Assembly: GCA_013423385.1 (NCBI GenBank)
Contig: BLZA01000010.1
Span: 62,001-126,000 of the forward strand
DNA: 64,000 nt
From: Naganishia liquefaciens
Taxonomy: Eukaryota > Basidiomycota > Tremellomycetes > Filobasidiales > Filobasidiaceae
Reading direction: 5' to 3'
In this document: piece after piece, positions 23,434 through 34,510 of the stretch
Position numbering within the stretch: position 1 is the first letter of the stretch
How the letters are laid out: every line of letters starts with the position of its first letter
Notes under the pieces: model-generated
The model's input: only the letters and a program-made list of their open reading frames with translations
The model's database searches: none
What the model was told of the DNA's origin: nothing
Translations under genes and position numbers: made by a program

Positions 23434-25661
23434 CTAGTGTATGAACCGGAAGTCGAGTTTCTTGTTCCCCTTGTCCTTAGTTGTTTGCAGATAGTTGCTC
23501 TTCTCTTCGGATGTCATGGCATCCCAAATCTTGGCCCTTTGCCTGTTGCGCCAGCGGTAGTAAAAGCTTGTTCCAGGATATAATATTACCTGCAGGGCAT
23601 GAGAGTTCAGTTGGTGTCAGTCACCTTACAACTGAGTACCCACAAGGTTGAAGCAAATGATTCCGACGATCGCCTTGTTCGCCTTGTAGTATCTGGGCTT
23701 GTCGCTCGCTTGATACACTGCAGAGAGGAACTTGTTCAGCAAAGTCTACGGACAGACGCGAAAGACTCACGATTGGCGCCGATGAGCGCAGAGACCTGTA
23801 CCGACATGTTGTACAGAGATGCAACCACGCTTCTTGCCTCTACAGATCCCGAATTTCGCGAACACCACGCCACCTGGATCGCATGGACGTAAGGGAACCT
23901 AAGCAGGATCCCGGTGAGCCGAGAGCTTGTAGCGAAAGCCGAAATCGAAAGGACATACCCAAGCAGAACTGTCGATACAGCAAAGTACGTCCATCCAGAA
24001 ATCGGGTCCGGCAAAGTCAACAGAGCGATGTAGTTGGGCAGCATCCACAGGTTCTCTGCCATGGACACAAAGGCTCGATTGTCCACTACCTCGCTGATGA
24101 CGGTAATAACCAGGAGGTTGATGATACTCAGTGCGGCGTTCGGAATGGACAGAAGGTTGCTTTCCAAGGTGCTGAATCCGAGTTGCTTCATCGAGATCTG
24201 GAAGTATTGCTGTACCGGGTAGCTGCCAATACCGAACAGCAAGCCGATCAGGTACATCGGAATCATGTCGTAATCGCAGATACACCTGAAGATCGTCTTG
24301 ACTGGCAACGCTTGTCGATTGTGCATGGTACTCTTGGTAGGATCATCCCTCAAGACCCGGTTGACGATGACTTTGATTTCTCGATCACTGAAGTATCCTT
24401 TCGGACGGAACCACGTCTTGGTGGCGGATGGATTGGCGGGCATCAAGAAGAATGAGGCAATACTGATGGCAAGTGTAAGGAGGCCCTCGATCAAGAACAT
24501 GTATCGCCATCCTGCTAGCCCTCCAATACCGCGCATCTGCAAGATGCCGACAGCGAGGAACCCTGTGAGGATCACTGATGCGTAGTTGATGACGTAGAAG
24601 AAGCCTGTGAAAATCCTGATGAGCTTTTGTTGGACATGGAAGGATGGACTGTCATACCCATACGAAGCGGGAGCTCTGAGCTCTTGTACCAGTAACTCAG
24701 GTAGAGGATCATATCGGGAATGAAACCTCCTTGAAGGAATGCTATCAAAAATCTGAGGCCGGATGTCAGAACCCGCTGAGATCAGAGGGCCCATATACGC
24801 ACCTAGTCGCCAGAAACGATTTCCTCCCCGTCAACCAGAACTGACAAGCGGCAACGGTACTGAATCCGACCATCTGCATGGGAATCCATCTATCAGGGCC
24901 CAAACGCTTGCTGACTAGCTGAGAAGGGAGTTCGGCGGCCTATGATAGATTTTCCTCAGCATCAGCTGTGAACGACAATCGTGGTGGCTTTGCGAGACTT
25001 ACCAGGAATCCAACTTTGCTCAAAGTGTTGCCCAGATTATAGTCTGCCTGCGTCAGTTTCAAGTCTTCGAGGAAGTTGTCGGCTGTGGCATTAGCCAAGT
25101 TGTATCGATCGATATCGAGAGCCATGAACATGGTCAGCACCCAAAGCTGCAGGGGAGCGAATCAATACGAGTTTCAAAAGTAGAGCGCAACACCAGTACT
25201 CACGAAGATCTTGAGATCGATTTTGCGCCTGATTCGGATCTCCTCTTTCCAAGTCCAACGGAAATTTATGTCAAAGGCCGCAAAATTCTGCAAGATATTT
25301 GATCAACATGTGTTAAGCCACAAGATAGAAAGATGCTCACCTCAAACGTCGGCTTGGGATGATAGTAAACCCCTTGATCCGTATCAAAGACGGACTCCTG
25401 GGTTGCGACCGAATCAAGATCTATTCCCGCGCGCTTCTTGCGGATCTTGAGTAGACGAAGGATAGCATCTCCGAACCCAGTCGCTGGGTCGGCGGACGTT
25501 CGATCGGCAAGCGGTGGTGGAGGAGTGATGAGTCTCTTCTCATCTAGCTCGGAACTTGGAGAGTGGACCTCCTTTACGTCGTCGATCGAGGCATCTTTTC
25601 GATCCGATTCGGAAGAAAGCTCTGACGGTGTCCGAGTGGGGAGGTCTGGCTGTCGAGTCAT
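23434..25661 (-). CDS. MFS permease of the Dal5 (anion:cation symporter) family
   Basis: Plasma-membrane permease of the fungal family that takes up allantoate, vitamins, sulfonates and other anions. ATG 25661 opens a long charged N-terminal tail. Successive exons carry the Dal5 pattern: [20 protein letters not shown] with [19 protein letters not shown], then [54 protein letters not shown], the loop around [40 protein letters not shown], and a final hydrophilic tail ending LDFRFIH before TAG 23434-23436. About eight short introns. It is divergently transcribed from the TauD-type dioxygenase, which suggests that the two serve one substrate, perhaps a sulfonate. Specificity is inferred from layout, not shown by residues. 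Confidence 0.85.
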
Positions 25662-26659
25662 TTTGGAATAACGGGATCGCTGTCAGCGCCTGGTAAGGAA
25701 AATGAATTCGGAAGAGGGAGAATCATGTATATATGAGCGACTGCTAGGATAATTCAAGAAGGAGCAGACTAGCAAGTAGGGTCTTGCCACGACCGAAATC
25801 CCGCCTGAAAACAGATTCTGTGTTACAATACCTATCACGCAAGCCTCGTATAATGAAGTCGACATACATCGATGAGAGAGATAGCGATCCCATTGCCACT
25901 CTGCACGGTCGGCCCGAGCTTGGCTTGGTCGCATCCAGAATGCCGGACATCAGCGAATTCGCCTTGGCCTCGTATATCCAACAATAACAATTGGTTCACA
26001 TACAATCTGATTCCACGGAAAGCTTTCGCCGCCGCATAACGTCATCCCCGGTGGTCTCAGTAGCCCTCAGCCCGTACCTGACGAGAAACCCAGCATCGTG
26101 AATGCTATCGCCAACTTTGATATCGCCGCCAGGCTCAAGACGGCGCGTCCTCGCGTTTCACCTGCCACGCGCGGAAGCAAAACTTGGCGTCTCATAGCGC
26201 GATATCACGTCTTCAGACATCATTGCGCGATATTGCAAACCCGATGGCGTAATGGTGGTTCTCACCTTGAACGGCCGATAGGAAGATACGTTGATGGTGC
26301 ACGTCTATCACGAGCTCGGACAGAGTGGAGGTCCACGTTCTCTGGCTTACTTCGGCTCCGGTTAGCGTGTCAATCCAGCCTCCCCGATGATGGCTTGAGG
26401 CTTACAGGGAACCTGTCTAAACCGGTCCATTGTGAAATATTTATACGGGCGAACGATTACAAGAATGATGACGAGATACCACAGGGTCGGCGTTGTGCGA
26501 TATCACTGACCAAGGCGGTAGACGGCGTACCCCGTCATCGGGACCAGAGCAGAACAGCAGAGACGCCGGTCGAAATCTTTAGGGAGCGACAACGAGGATT
26601 TATAGCAGAGTCTGCTTCTTCCCGGTTGAGAGTCTGTATAGGCATTTCTAGATCACAAG
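25662..26659. promoter_or_regulatory. Shared divergent promoter of permease and dioxygenase
   Basis: About 1 kb between the two divergent starts. A TATA-like GTATATATGAG lies about 70 bp upstream of the permease start. The 10-mer GCGATATCAC occurs at 26199-26208 and again at 26497-26506, with a near copy (GCGATATTGC) at 26227-26236, all on the dioxygenase side. Such spaced copies could be an activator site, but no factor can be named. A 230-codon frame (26098-26790) crosses this region and is treated as chance. Confidence 0.45.
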
Positions 26660-27916
26660 ATGTCTTCCACCGTTACCGAAACTCTTCCCGCGCTCAACAC
26701 TCTTCATCTTCGCGCCGAGCCCGTCTCTGGCTCCGATGCCGAGGAAGCCGCCCCCGAATACAAGTACGCTCGCTTCCTGCCGCACTTTGACAACACTGTC
26801 AAGTATCCACCTTTGACCGACTTTGAACACGTCGACCCGGGTCACGAGGCGTTGAAACTCGAAAATCCGCGGGAATTCTTGCAGAATGCACAGGTGTCCA
26901 ACGTATGTCCCCACTCAAGCTTGTGCTGATTACACTGACTCTGTCTTCCAGTTGACGCCCAAATTCGGCGCTGAAGTATCCGGTATCCAGCTTCACAAGC
27001 TCAACACATCCGAACGCCAACAACTCGCGCTTTTCGTCGCTCAGCGCGGCGTCGTCGCCTTCCGGGACCAGGATTTCCAGGACCAAGACCCAGAATGGAT
27101 GTTGCGCGACTGGGGGAGCTTCTTTGGACGACTGCACATCCACCCGACTTCTGGGCATCCAAAGGACTATCCTGAGTTCCACTTGGTATACCGTGACGGT
27201 AGCAAGTCATTCAACTTTGAAACGTCTGATCGGTTCACATCGAGCGTGTGGCATTCCGACGTGAGTTGCGCCACTTGCCATGTAACAACCAGTCGTTGAC
27301 GCATTTCTCCACAGGTGACATACGAAAGGCAGCCCCCCGGATTGACAACGCTCTGGCTGTACGACTCACCTCCTTCTGGCGGCGACACCGCCTACGCCTC
27401 CCAAACCGAAGCCTACAACCGCCTCTCCCCTTCCTTCCGCGCCTACCTCGAAACGCTGCAAGTCGTTCATTCCGGTGTCGAGCAAGCCGAATACAGTCGA
27501 AGTGGTAACCGTGGAGGCACCGTCCGCAGGGAACCGGTCGAGACGGTGCATCCCTTGGTTCGAACGCATCCTGTTACCGGTGCCAAGGCCTTGTTTGTCA
27601 ACAGGCAATTCTCGAGGCGGATTGTCGGTTTGAAAAAGGAAGAGTCTGATGCCATCTTGGAGTTGCTATAGTATGTGGTTCTCGCCACGGTCATGACGTT
27701 AAAACATCGCTAATAACTCTGGTTTCGTGAAGCAACCACATCGCCCTCGGTGTCGACCTTCAGACGCGGGTCCGATGGGCCCCGCGAACGGTCGTGCTCT
27801 GGGACAACCGGGTCACCGCACACTCTGCGATTGTCGATTTCGAAGCCGGGGACGGAAGGAGGCACGGTTCGCGGATCACACCTCAGGCAGAGAAGCCGTT
27901 CTTGAAAAAGGATTAG
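26660..27916 (+). CDS. TauD-type 2-oxoglutarate/Fe(II) dioxygenase (sulfonate dioxygenase-like)
   Basis: Enzymes of this family oxidise a substrate such as taurine or another sulfonate using Fe(II), 2-oxoglutarate and O2, releasing sulfite in yeast Jlp1. Four exons join in phase: 26660-26902, 26952-27260, 27315-27670 and 27733-27916. Visible features: LTPKFGAEVSGIQLHKL and QRGVVAFRDQDF (first strands), the iron-binding H-x-D in VWHSD with VTYERQPPGLTTLW, DSPPSGGDTAYAS, PVTGAKALFVN, and the distal histidine in VVLWDNRVTAHSAIVDF followed by the Arg-containing GSRITP near the end. Length (about 360 residues) is normal for fungal members. Head-to-head with a Dal5-type permease. Other TauD substrates (2,4-D-like, hypotaurine, alkyl sulfates) cannot be excluded. 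Confidence 0.88.
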
Positions 27917-28785
27917 GCAGAATGAGCATCGATCGGGCGGTGAAAGAGCAAAACAGAGAGGATAAAGTTGTATCTAAAGTCTTCATATCGCGAAGAATTT
28001 CTCTACTTTGGTCGCTGTGTCTGGCGCGATCTAGCAGCCGACACACTTGAGCAAAGGAAATAAGGGATAGCAATCGGAATTAATCACAGCAGAAGGACCG
28101 CGCTCCAGGATCTGCATGGCTCGCATCGGAAAAGCCCTGATTATCGCCAGTACACCGGTGGAAGGGTGTTGGTTGGTTGTAGATTGGGATGATCGATGAA
28201 TGACGCAATCCTCAAGGAAATTCTGATCTGTCGTTCGGCCTGCAATGACGTCCGACGAACCAAACTACGAGCAACAGCGTGACCGATTTCATTGCGGTTT
28301 GCGTCTTCGCCATCGTGTCATTTTCATTCATTTCATGCTCCATGGCACCCAGTACATTGAACACTGATAATCAACGCTAGTGTATTCAGAGCCACAGGCG
28401 GTTTCAGGGTGGGATGGCATATCCTACGCCAGCAAGCCATCCGCTGAAGCCCTTTTAAATCAAGGGGAGTAAAAATTAAACCTCCATTGATCTACCAACT
28501 CCGCCTGACGAGACGTATGAGCCTGTGGCCGCTGTCGGGAAAAGTACAACGATGTCATCCTTTCTCCATCTTTTTGGGCTGAGTCTGCACTTGATCTCCC
28601 CCAGATCATAATATATAGGTACCATTCAGTGATCGATGACAAAGTTTTGAAGTTGTTGCTCTTTGGCCAATTCTGAAGTCTATCAAGCACGATTGCCTTT
28701 TATCCAGCACCAAGATATTTCAGTTTTATTCAAGGTTGCTAGACTAGCTGACTACGGACTATACGGAAGGTCAAAGAAAAAAAAG
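27917..28785. other. Intergenic stretch
   Basis: About 870 bp, more AT-rich than the genes around it. A TATA-like AATATATAGG near 28,610 could serve the next gene. No coding frame, RNA gene or repeat that I can support. Confidence 0.4.
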
Positions 28786-29699
28786 ATGTCGTCTGGCTCG
28801 AGCTTCTTTACCACTGTTCTGAATCCGGTCGAAAGCTCGACTCAATCGATTAATCGGTTGTGGCTAGAGACAGTCCTTGGGCCTTCCCACGAAAGCACTG
28901 AAAATATGTCTAGAGTACAAAGGACGCCGAGTGCTCCGCCGGGTGCGCTCAGTCGTAGGGAGAGCCATGGATCCCTGAGCAATGTTTCAAGTACCCCACG
29001 GCCCACTCCCTCGGTTGAAAGTGGGAGAGCCAGTCTTGGGACTCAGTCCGCTACACATGAGCGTACATCAGCTCAGAGAACAATCACAATTTCGTATCGA
29101 AACAGAATCAGCAATGACTTGAACATTCTACAAGGGCTGAATTCAACTACTGATCCAGCAATCCGAGTAGCCGAGGAAAACACTGTGGGCACAAATTCTA
29201 GAAAATTATGCATTACATTTCCCTATGACGTCCAAGACATCAAGCAAACGGTGAAGGACAATCTCGGCCAAGGCGAATTTGCAAAGCTCTCCCGGAACGC
29301 CCAGGAAACACTACAGGCTTCTTCCCTACAGACAAATGATGGTCAGGGCTTGTCATTCTGTCAAATGGATCTTGAGCTCACGCTGCGCTTGTAGATCATG
29401 CTGGAGGCTCGCAATCGCTGGAAGCGCCACAAGTGATCGTAACATGGCGCCCGAAGAACACAAAGGTCGCTGCAGGGTTGGCAAACCTGGCGTCTTTAAC
29501 ACAAGAAGCTAACACATTTATCTTCTCTGTACCCGTTGGCAAAAAGGAGATGACGTCTTCGGAGTTTGTCGCCAAGCTCAAAGAGCTTTACGGAACATCC
29601 GAGGTCTTCAACATGCCGATTGTCAAGAAAGAAATATATCAACGTTATAAGCAAGCTAGAGACAAGCATCTTACCAAGCAGGAGGGATGGAAGCGTTGA
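28786..29699 (+). CDS. Unknown two-exon protein
   Basis: Not recognised. ATG 28786 opens a 200-codon exon with a Ser/Pro/Arg-rich middle (TPSAPPGALSRRESHGSLSN), followed by a more globular-looking part (RTITISYRNRISNDLNILQG and KLCITFPYDVQDIKQTVKDN). A likely 54-nt intron (donor gtcagg near 29,341, acceptor TTGTAG near 29,394) joins in phase to a second exon reading DHAGGSQSLEAPQVIVTWRP and ending in KQEGWKR, TGA at 29697. The product is about 280 residues with no membrane segment or signal peptide. Base composition is lower in GC than the housekeeping genes, like the other orphans in this window. Confidence 0.5.
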
Positions 29700-30675
29700 C
29701 ATGGTTCGTCACATTTCACTACCTTGGCCTGGCTAGCCGGGTAATCGTGCTCAAGTCTTTGTTTGCCAGCTCTCGATGATGTTCTGGATGGAGAATCTGG
29801 TCGACGAGCGCGACTATCAGACCCTCTTGCATGCAGTGTGTCTGAAAAGCCAACAACTGTACTTAGTCCACTGATGTATCAGCAGCCCCTGTGATCTGTC
29901 AATATGACCCGACAGGGAAATGCATTGACTGGACTTAGTGTCTGAGACTGATCATCACTTCAACGACTGCCCAATGTATCTCGCCCAGGTGAACTTGATC
30001 ATGTCTTGCCTCCTCTCTACTCCTGCAGCCTCCTCTCTACTCCTGCAATCACCGCTATAGCATCTCATGTGATTTGCAACTCGACGATTTCAGGACGTTC
30101 AAGTCACGATGGCCCCATACCAAGCTTGAGAAGTAGCCTCACAGTCCCCCTTAACATTGCATGCCCGAGCTTGAACCCATGCCTCGGATCTCGATACTCG
30201 CGTCGGATCACGCAGTCAATCCTGCATGGCACCTGCGAGACTCGTGCGAAAATGCCCAGCCTCTCGAGGTGCAGACGAAAGATGAAACGTTCAGTCAAGT
30301 CATTGCTCGGACAGGGCTGGAACGAATAAAGTGTCGACACTCGCTCCGACTAGACATGCCAAGTCAAGGCTATCTTCGCCGTCAAGTACCCAGAGTCTTT
30401 CTCCTTTTCGTGGCCGTACACGAGATGAAATGCATGGCGTGACAGGCGGCGGTGACTCACCAGAGCCACAATATTCACGGACATTTCCCCGCAACTATCC
30501 GCCTTCCCCCCGCGGCGATGACCGCTCTTTCCGGATGCAGCCTTGCCCCGCCCCGCCTCGCTTAGCGCCGACGCAACGATGACGGGGCTTCCCCCCTGCG
30601 TAGATAAGCCCTCCTCCCTCCCCCTCGGCGCCACCTATTCCCTCCTTTCACTCCATACAGCATACCATACCAACC
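29700..30675. other. Intergenic stretch before the subtilase gene
   Basis: About 975 bp. The only clear structure is the 20-bp tandem duplication at 30008-30047. The last 60 bp are rich in C/T runs (CCTCCTCCCTCCCC-like), a common fungal promoter feature just before a start codon. No gene is called. Confidence 0.4.
30008..30047 (+). repeat. Perfect 20-bp tandem duplication
   Basis: GCCTCCTCTCTACTCCTGCA occurs twice head to tail with no mismatch (30008-30027 and 30028-30047). Perfect identity suggests a recent duplication. Confidence 0.9.
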
Positions 30676-33406
30676 ATGCTCTCGACACGTATCCTCGCAC
30701 TTTGTCTTCTTCCACTCGCACTCGCAGCTCCCACGGCGTATCAGGGTGCGCAAGTGGCGCCCCTGAGTATGGAAGGCGAGGTTGTCGGGGATGGGTATAT
30801 TGTCGTGTTGAAGGATGAGGCGGTGGTGGGTGGCGTGAGGGCGTTTGAGCAGCATCTGGGAGAGGTGGAGGGGTGGGCGGGAGTTGATGTGAGTATGCGA
30901 GCGAAGCGAGCCCGAGCGACCGAAGGGAGCGAGGATGATCTCGAGCGAAGCGAGAATACCAACGCCCCAGGCAAGAACTCCCCGAGGCCGTCGTAGGACG
31001 GCCGAGAATACCCTCGAGCGGAGCGAGAATACCTGTCTCGCAGAGCGTCAGCGAGGATAGGAGGCCCCGCAGGCGAACAATTCTCGAGCGCGCCTTAGGG
31101 CGCGTGAGAAGCTCTCCGAGCGACCAAAGGGAGCGAGAACAACAGCGCCGCAGGCAAGGATTCCCCGAGGTGGTCGCAGGACGGCCGAGAATACCTATCG
31201 CCGAGCGAAGCGAGGATAGGAGTCACCGCAGGCAAGGAGTTTCGAGGCCGTCGTAGCAGTTGTTTCGATGCGTTGAGCGAGGGTTTGGAGGAAAAGAGGT
31301 GTTTAGGAGTGTTGCGATACGAGGTGTTGGGTGTTATGGCGATAGGAGGTGTTTGGTGGCGATGCGATAGGAGGTGTTTGGTAGTATGGTGATAGGAGGT
31401 GTTTTGATGGCGCGATCAGGATCACACGAGGGGATCTCGCTAAAGGATCGCATCGTCCCAGGACGGCTGTCTTGATGCGGTACCTCCTGTCATCAACGCG
31501 TCGTTCCCGCGAAAGGAGCCGTCATCGTCGCTCTCTCTTTGGCTCATCAGATGGCAAGCCCATGACGAGTCACATGGCGGATCGATACGATGCCGCTGCG
31601 CGTCTATCGTTCTTGGATCTGCGGGAACGACAGAAGCCTTTTGCTCTCCTCTCACGCAAGATCGTCCGCTACCCATTCTCCGACAATGTACTGATCGCAT
31701 TCCCTCCAGCCCGTCGGCACCATCGAGAACCTCGACGACGGCTCCGTTACTGTCCTTGGCGGAATCAAGCACGTCTATAGACCCACCACGCACGGCAGCC
31801 ACGGATACTACGGATACTGTACGTCCCCTCCACCCCTGGTCACCCATCCTCTGACGGTCCACCCTCGCAGCCGGAACATTCACCCCTTCCACGCTCGCCA
31901 AGATCCGCGCTCATCCGGCCGTCGCCTACGTCGAACACGACCAATACATCTCCGTCTCGGACCCCACTACCACGGACGGCTCCTTTCCCGCGGCATCCAC
32001 GTTGAGCGCCGACGCCGCCGCACTTCCACCCAAGACCAATGTCTCGGACGCCTCGGTCATGCAGCAAAGCAGCGCCCCCTGGGGCCTCGCACGGATCAGC
32101 CACCGTCCTCCGCTCAGTCTCTCGACTTTTAGCCGGTACGCGTATTCGTCGCACGCGCTCGATTCCCACGGAGGCGTCGATGTCTACGTGATCGATACGG
32201 GAATCAACGTTGCCCACGTGGAATTCGAGGGGCGCGCACGATGGGGCAAGACGATCCCCTCCGGTGCAAAGGATTACGACGGCAATGGCCATGGAAGTCA
32301 TTGTGCGGGAACGATCGGGTCGCGCAAGTATGGCGTCGCCAAGGGGGTCAATCTCGTTGCCGTCAAGGTCTTGGGCGACAACGGCAGTGGAACGTTGGCG
32401 GATGTGATTGCCGGTATTCAGTAAGTGGGAATTGGGGGGCTGTTGGGAGGGATAGTGTGCTGACGGGAATTGCCTTTCACCCTTTTCCCTGCCTTGCCTC
32501 GTCTCGTCACCCTCGCTCTGCTCTGCTATGCTCCACGCTGCAGATGGGCCGCTGAAGACGCCGCCGCCAACCGCCACAAATCTTCCCTCTTGCCCGCCAA
32601 ACGCCGCACCTACAAGGGCGCCGTTGGCAGCATGTCTCTCGGCGGCGGTAAATCCCAAGCGACCGACGACGCTGTCAACGCCGCCGTTCGCTCGGGCTTG
32701 CCCATGGCCGTCGCCGCGGGAAATGATAACCGGGACGCGTGTGACTATTCGCCGGCGAGAGCGGAAAAGGCCGTCACTGTCGTCGCCAGCACGCTCGGCG
32801 ATGAGCGGGCCTACTTTTCAAACTTTGGCAAGTGTACGGATATCGCCGGCCCCGGGTTGAACATTCTGAGTGTCTGGACGGGCGGAAATACGACGACCAA
32901 TGTCATTTCGTGAGTCGGGATCGTATATTGGCTCGGCGTCCAGTGTTCTAACCCTTCCTTCCAGCGGCACCTCGATGGCGACTCCGCACTTGGCCGGCCT
33001 GATGGCCTACTTTGTCGAAATCTACGGCAGCGAGTCCTTCCCGCACATGAAACCCTCAGAGCTCGCACACCTCTCCCAACTCGGCGGTGCCGACGCATCC
33101 GAAATTGATGCCTTGCTTGCGGCCGCCGCCTCTACCTCCGCCTCCGCCTCGGACGAAACCTCGTTCTACTCGAACGTCTATGCGTCCTTGCCCGCGTTTG
33201 CGCGAACTATCTTGCCCGCTCCCGGCGTGCTCGACATGTTTGCATCCACGCCGAGGAAGCCCGATCACGACGCGGCGTCCCTGACGCCGGCGCAGATCAA
33301 GGGATTGGTATTGAAGCTCGCGAGCAAGGGCGTGTTGACCGACGTCAAGGAGGATACGCCCAACCTTTTGGCCTTCAACAATGCCACGGTTGTCGTCAAG
33401 AAGTAG
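30676..33406 (+). CDS. Subtilisin-like serine protease (S8, proteinase K/cerevisin type)
   Basis: Secreted or vacuolar endopeptidase. Five exons: 30676-30888, 31710-31818, 31871-32420, 32544-32909 and 32965-33406, all in phase. N-terminal signal peptide LSTRILALCLLPLALAAP; inhibitor-I9 propeptide with DGYIVVLKDEAVVGG and, in exon 3, TLAKIRAHPAVAYVEHDQ. Mature domain starts near APWGLARIS. Catalytic Asp in VDVYVIDTGINVAHVEFEGR, His in DYDGNGHGSHCAGTIGS, oxyanion region around MAVAAGNDNRDACDYSPARA, Ser in SGTSMATPHLAGLMAYF. The C-terminal 130 residues (Ala/Ser-rich, LTPAQIKGLVLKLASKGVLT) form an extension like that of cerevisins. Triad and propeptide are intact, so it should be active. Intron 1 is 821 nt and holds an unusual repeat array. 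Confidence 0.92.
30895..31260. repeat. Hairpin and mirror-repeat array inside subtilase intron 1
   Basis: A dense mixture of short G/C-rich words repeats irregularly. The mirror-symmetric GAGCGAAGCGAG appears three times, with one variant GAGCGGAGCGAG. GAGAATACC occurs four times. Variants of CCGCAGGCAAGGA and of CCGAGGCCGTCGTAG occur three to four times each. Perfect hairpins are seen: GGCCGTC-GTAG-GACGGCC (30986-31003) and CGCGCC-TTAG-GGCGCG (31089-31104), the latter flanked by TTCTC and GAGAA that can pair. CCTATC and GATAGG enclose another unit near 31,195-31,220. The array lies wholly within a spliced intron; its function is unknown. Confidence 0.8.
31289..31413 (+). repeat. 25-nt minisatellite inside subtilase intron 1
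   Basis: Four consecutive 25-nt units in register at 31314, 31339, 31364 and 31389, with core GCGATAGGAGGTGTTTGGT. A fifth diverged copy (AGAGGTGTTTAGGAGTG) lies just upstream. Units 2 and 3 match over their first 19 bases. Confidence 0.85.
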
Positions 33407-33770
33407 AGCCGCGACGGAAAGGAGTCGAACCGGATCCGTCAGGCGTGCTAAGGATCGGTCGGGGTGTGGCATGAGTGGCATGAGTGGAATGAACAGAGCA
33501 TCGGTCGTCTCGTCGTGAATCGTCTCATCGTGAAATAAGAAACCAAACTACATGTTGTACAGTGTCTGCCGTCTGGAAATTGTAAACCCGTCGCATCATG
33601 AGATGAAATGCATCACCATACCCGAATGTCGCCCGCCACCGCGTATGATGTCATTGCCGGGCGCCGGATGACGTCGCGCGCCGAGTGGGTGGGCGAACAA
33701 GCGAGAGGGGTATATCGTCCTCTCGAGCGTCCGATGCAACGAATGCCAGCCCTGCCCACGCGTGATCACC

Positions 33771-34510
33771 ATGGGCAACTCGATTTCTTACCTAGTCCGC
33801 TCTACCAACGCCTGGCTCCATGCACCGGCCACGCTTCGCGGCGGCTACGTCCTCGCCTGGGGCATGGCGTTTGGTTTCCAGGTATGGCAATCCTTTATCG
33901 GCGGCGTCGTCGCATTCAAGACCCGTACGTGCGAGGTATCTGCACGTTTGGAGGAGTCGGCCACTGATCATTTACACCAGTGCCGAGGCAGACATTCGGT
34001 TTGCTACAGTCAAAGACTTTCCCCGTCTACTTTCTCGCCAATACCCTCCTTACGACGGCGCTCCTGACGCTCGACGTCAAGCTTCGCCCAGACTTGATCA
34101 AAAACTTCAAGGCTCTCCCCGTGGCGACGCTCGTCGCGCTCAACACGGGCCACTTCTGGCGCTCAACGGCCGGGCTCGGAGTTGTCGCGCTCGGACTGAA
34201 TCTCGTTAATGGAGTGTGGATTGCGCCAAGGACGACCGAGGTCATGTTTGAGAGGCATCGATTGGAGAGGCTCGAGGGCAGGGTATCGGATAAGCATGTG
34301 AGTCTGCCGCGTCGTAAACGTGTGAGGCCTTTACTGACACCTGCGCAGCCTTCTGGCGAGATGAAATACCTCAACAAGCAGTTCCAAACACTGCATTCCA
34401 TCTCGTCCGTCCTCAACATGGGCGCGCTCGCTGCGACGGGCCTCATCGGATGGAAGATTGGCACCAAGGGACTCGGGCCCAAGGTCTCTGGCGGTCTTGG
34501 TGTCATGTAA
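33771..34510 (+). CDS. TMEM205-like (DUF4149) membrane protein
   Basis: Small multi-pass membrane protein of the TMEM205/DUF4149 family, whose human member is linked to metal-drug tolerance; the biochemical role is not known. Three exons; introns near 33,926-33,980 (CGTACGTGCG donor) and 34,297-34,349 (GTGAGT to GCGCAG). Key features: YVLAWGMAFGFQVWQSFIGG (helix 1), then LPRQTFGLLQSKTFPVYFLA, the family hallmark, then two further helices (LVALNTGHFW..., VVALGLNLVNGVWIAP), the FERHRLE loop, FQTLHSISSVLNMGALAATG and a last helix. Start at ATG 33771 gives MGNSIS, which fits an N-myristoylation motif. A weak TATA-like box (GTATATC) lies 60 bp upstream. Confidence 0.82.

Noticed and set aside
26098-26790. 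230-codon + strand open frame across the divergent promoter into the dioxygenase gene
   Set aside because: It starts at GTG, overlaps the well-supported TauD exon 1 in another frame, is unusually Arg-rich and matches nothing; best read as a chance frame.
30895-31260. CRISPR-like look of the repeat array
   Set aside because: Spacing is irregular, repeats are short and varied, there are no equal-length spacers, and it lies inside a spliced intron of a eukaryotic gene.
31840-32658. 272-codon minus-strand frame opposite the subtilase
   Set aside because: Antisense to the catalytic exons of an intact S8 protease; no domain.
33418-33445. tRNA B-box-like GGTTCGACTCC on the minus strand just after the subtilase stop
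   Set aside because: Flanking bases do not form a T-stem, and no A box or acceptor stem lies at the right distance.
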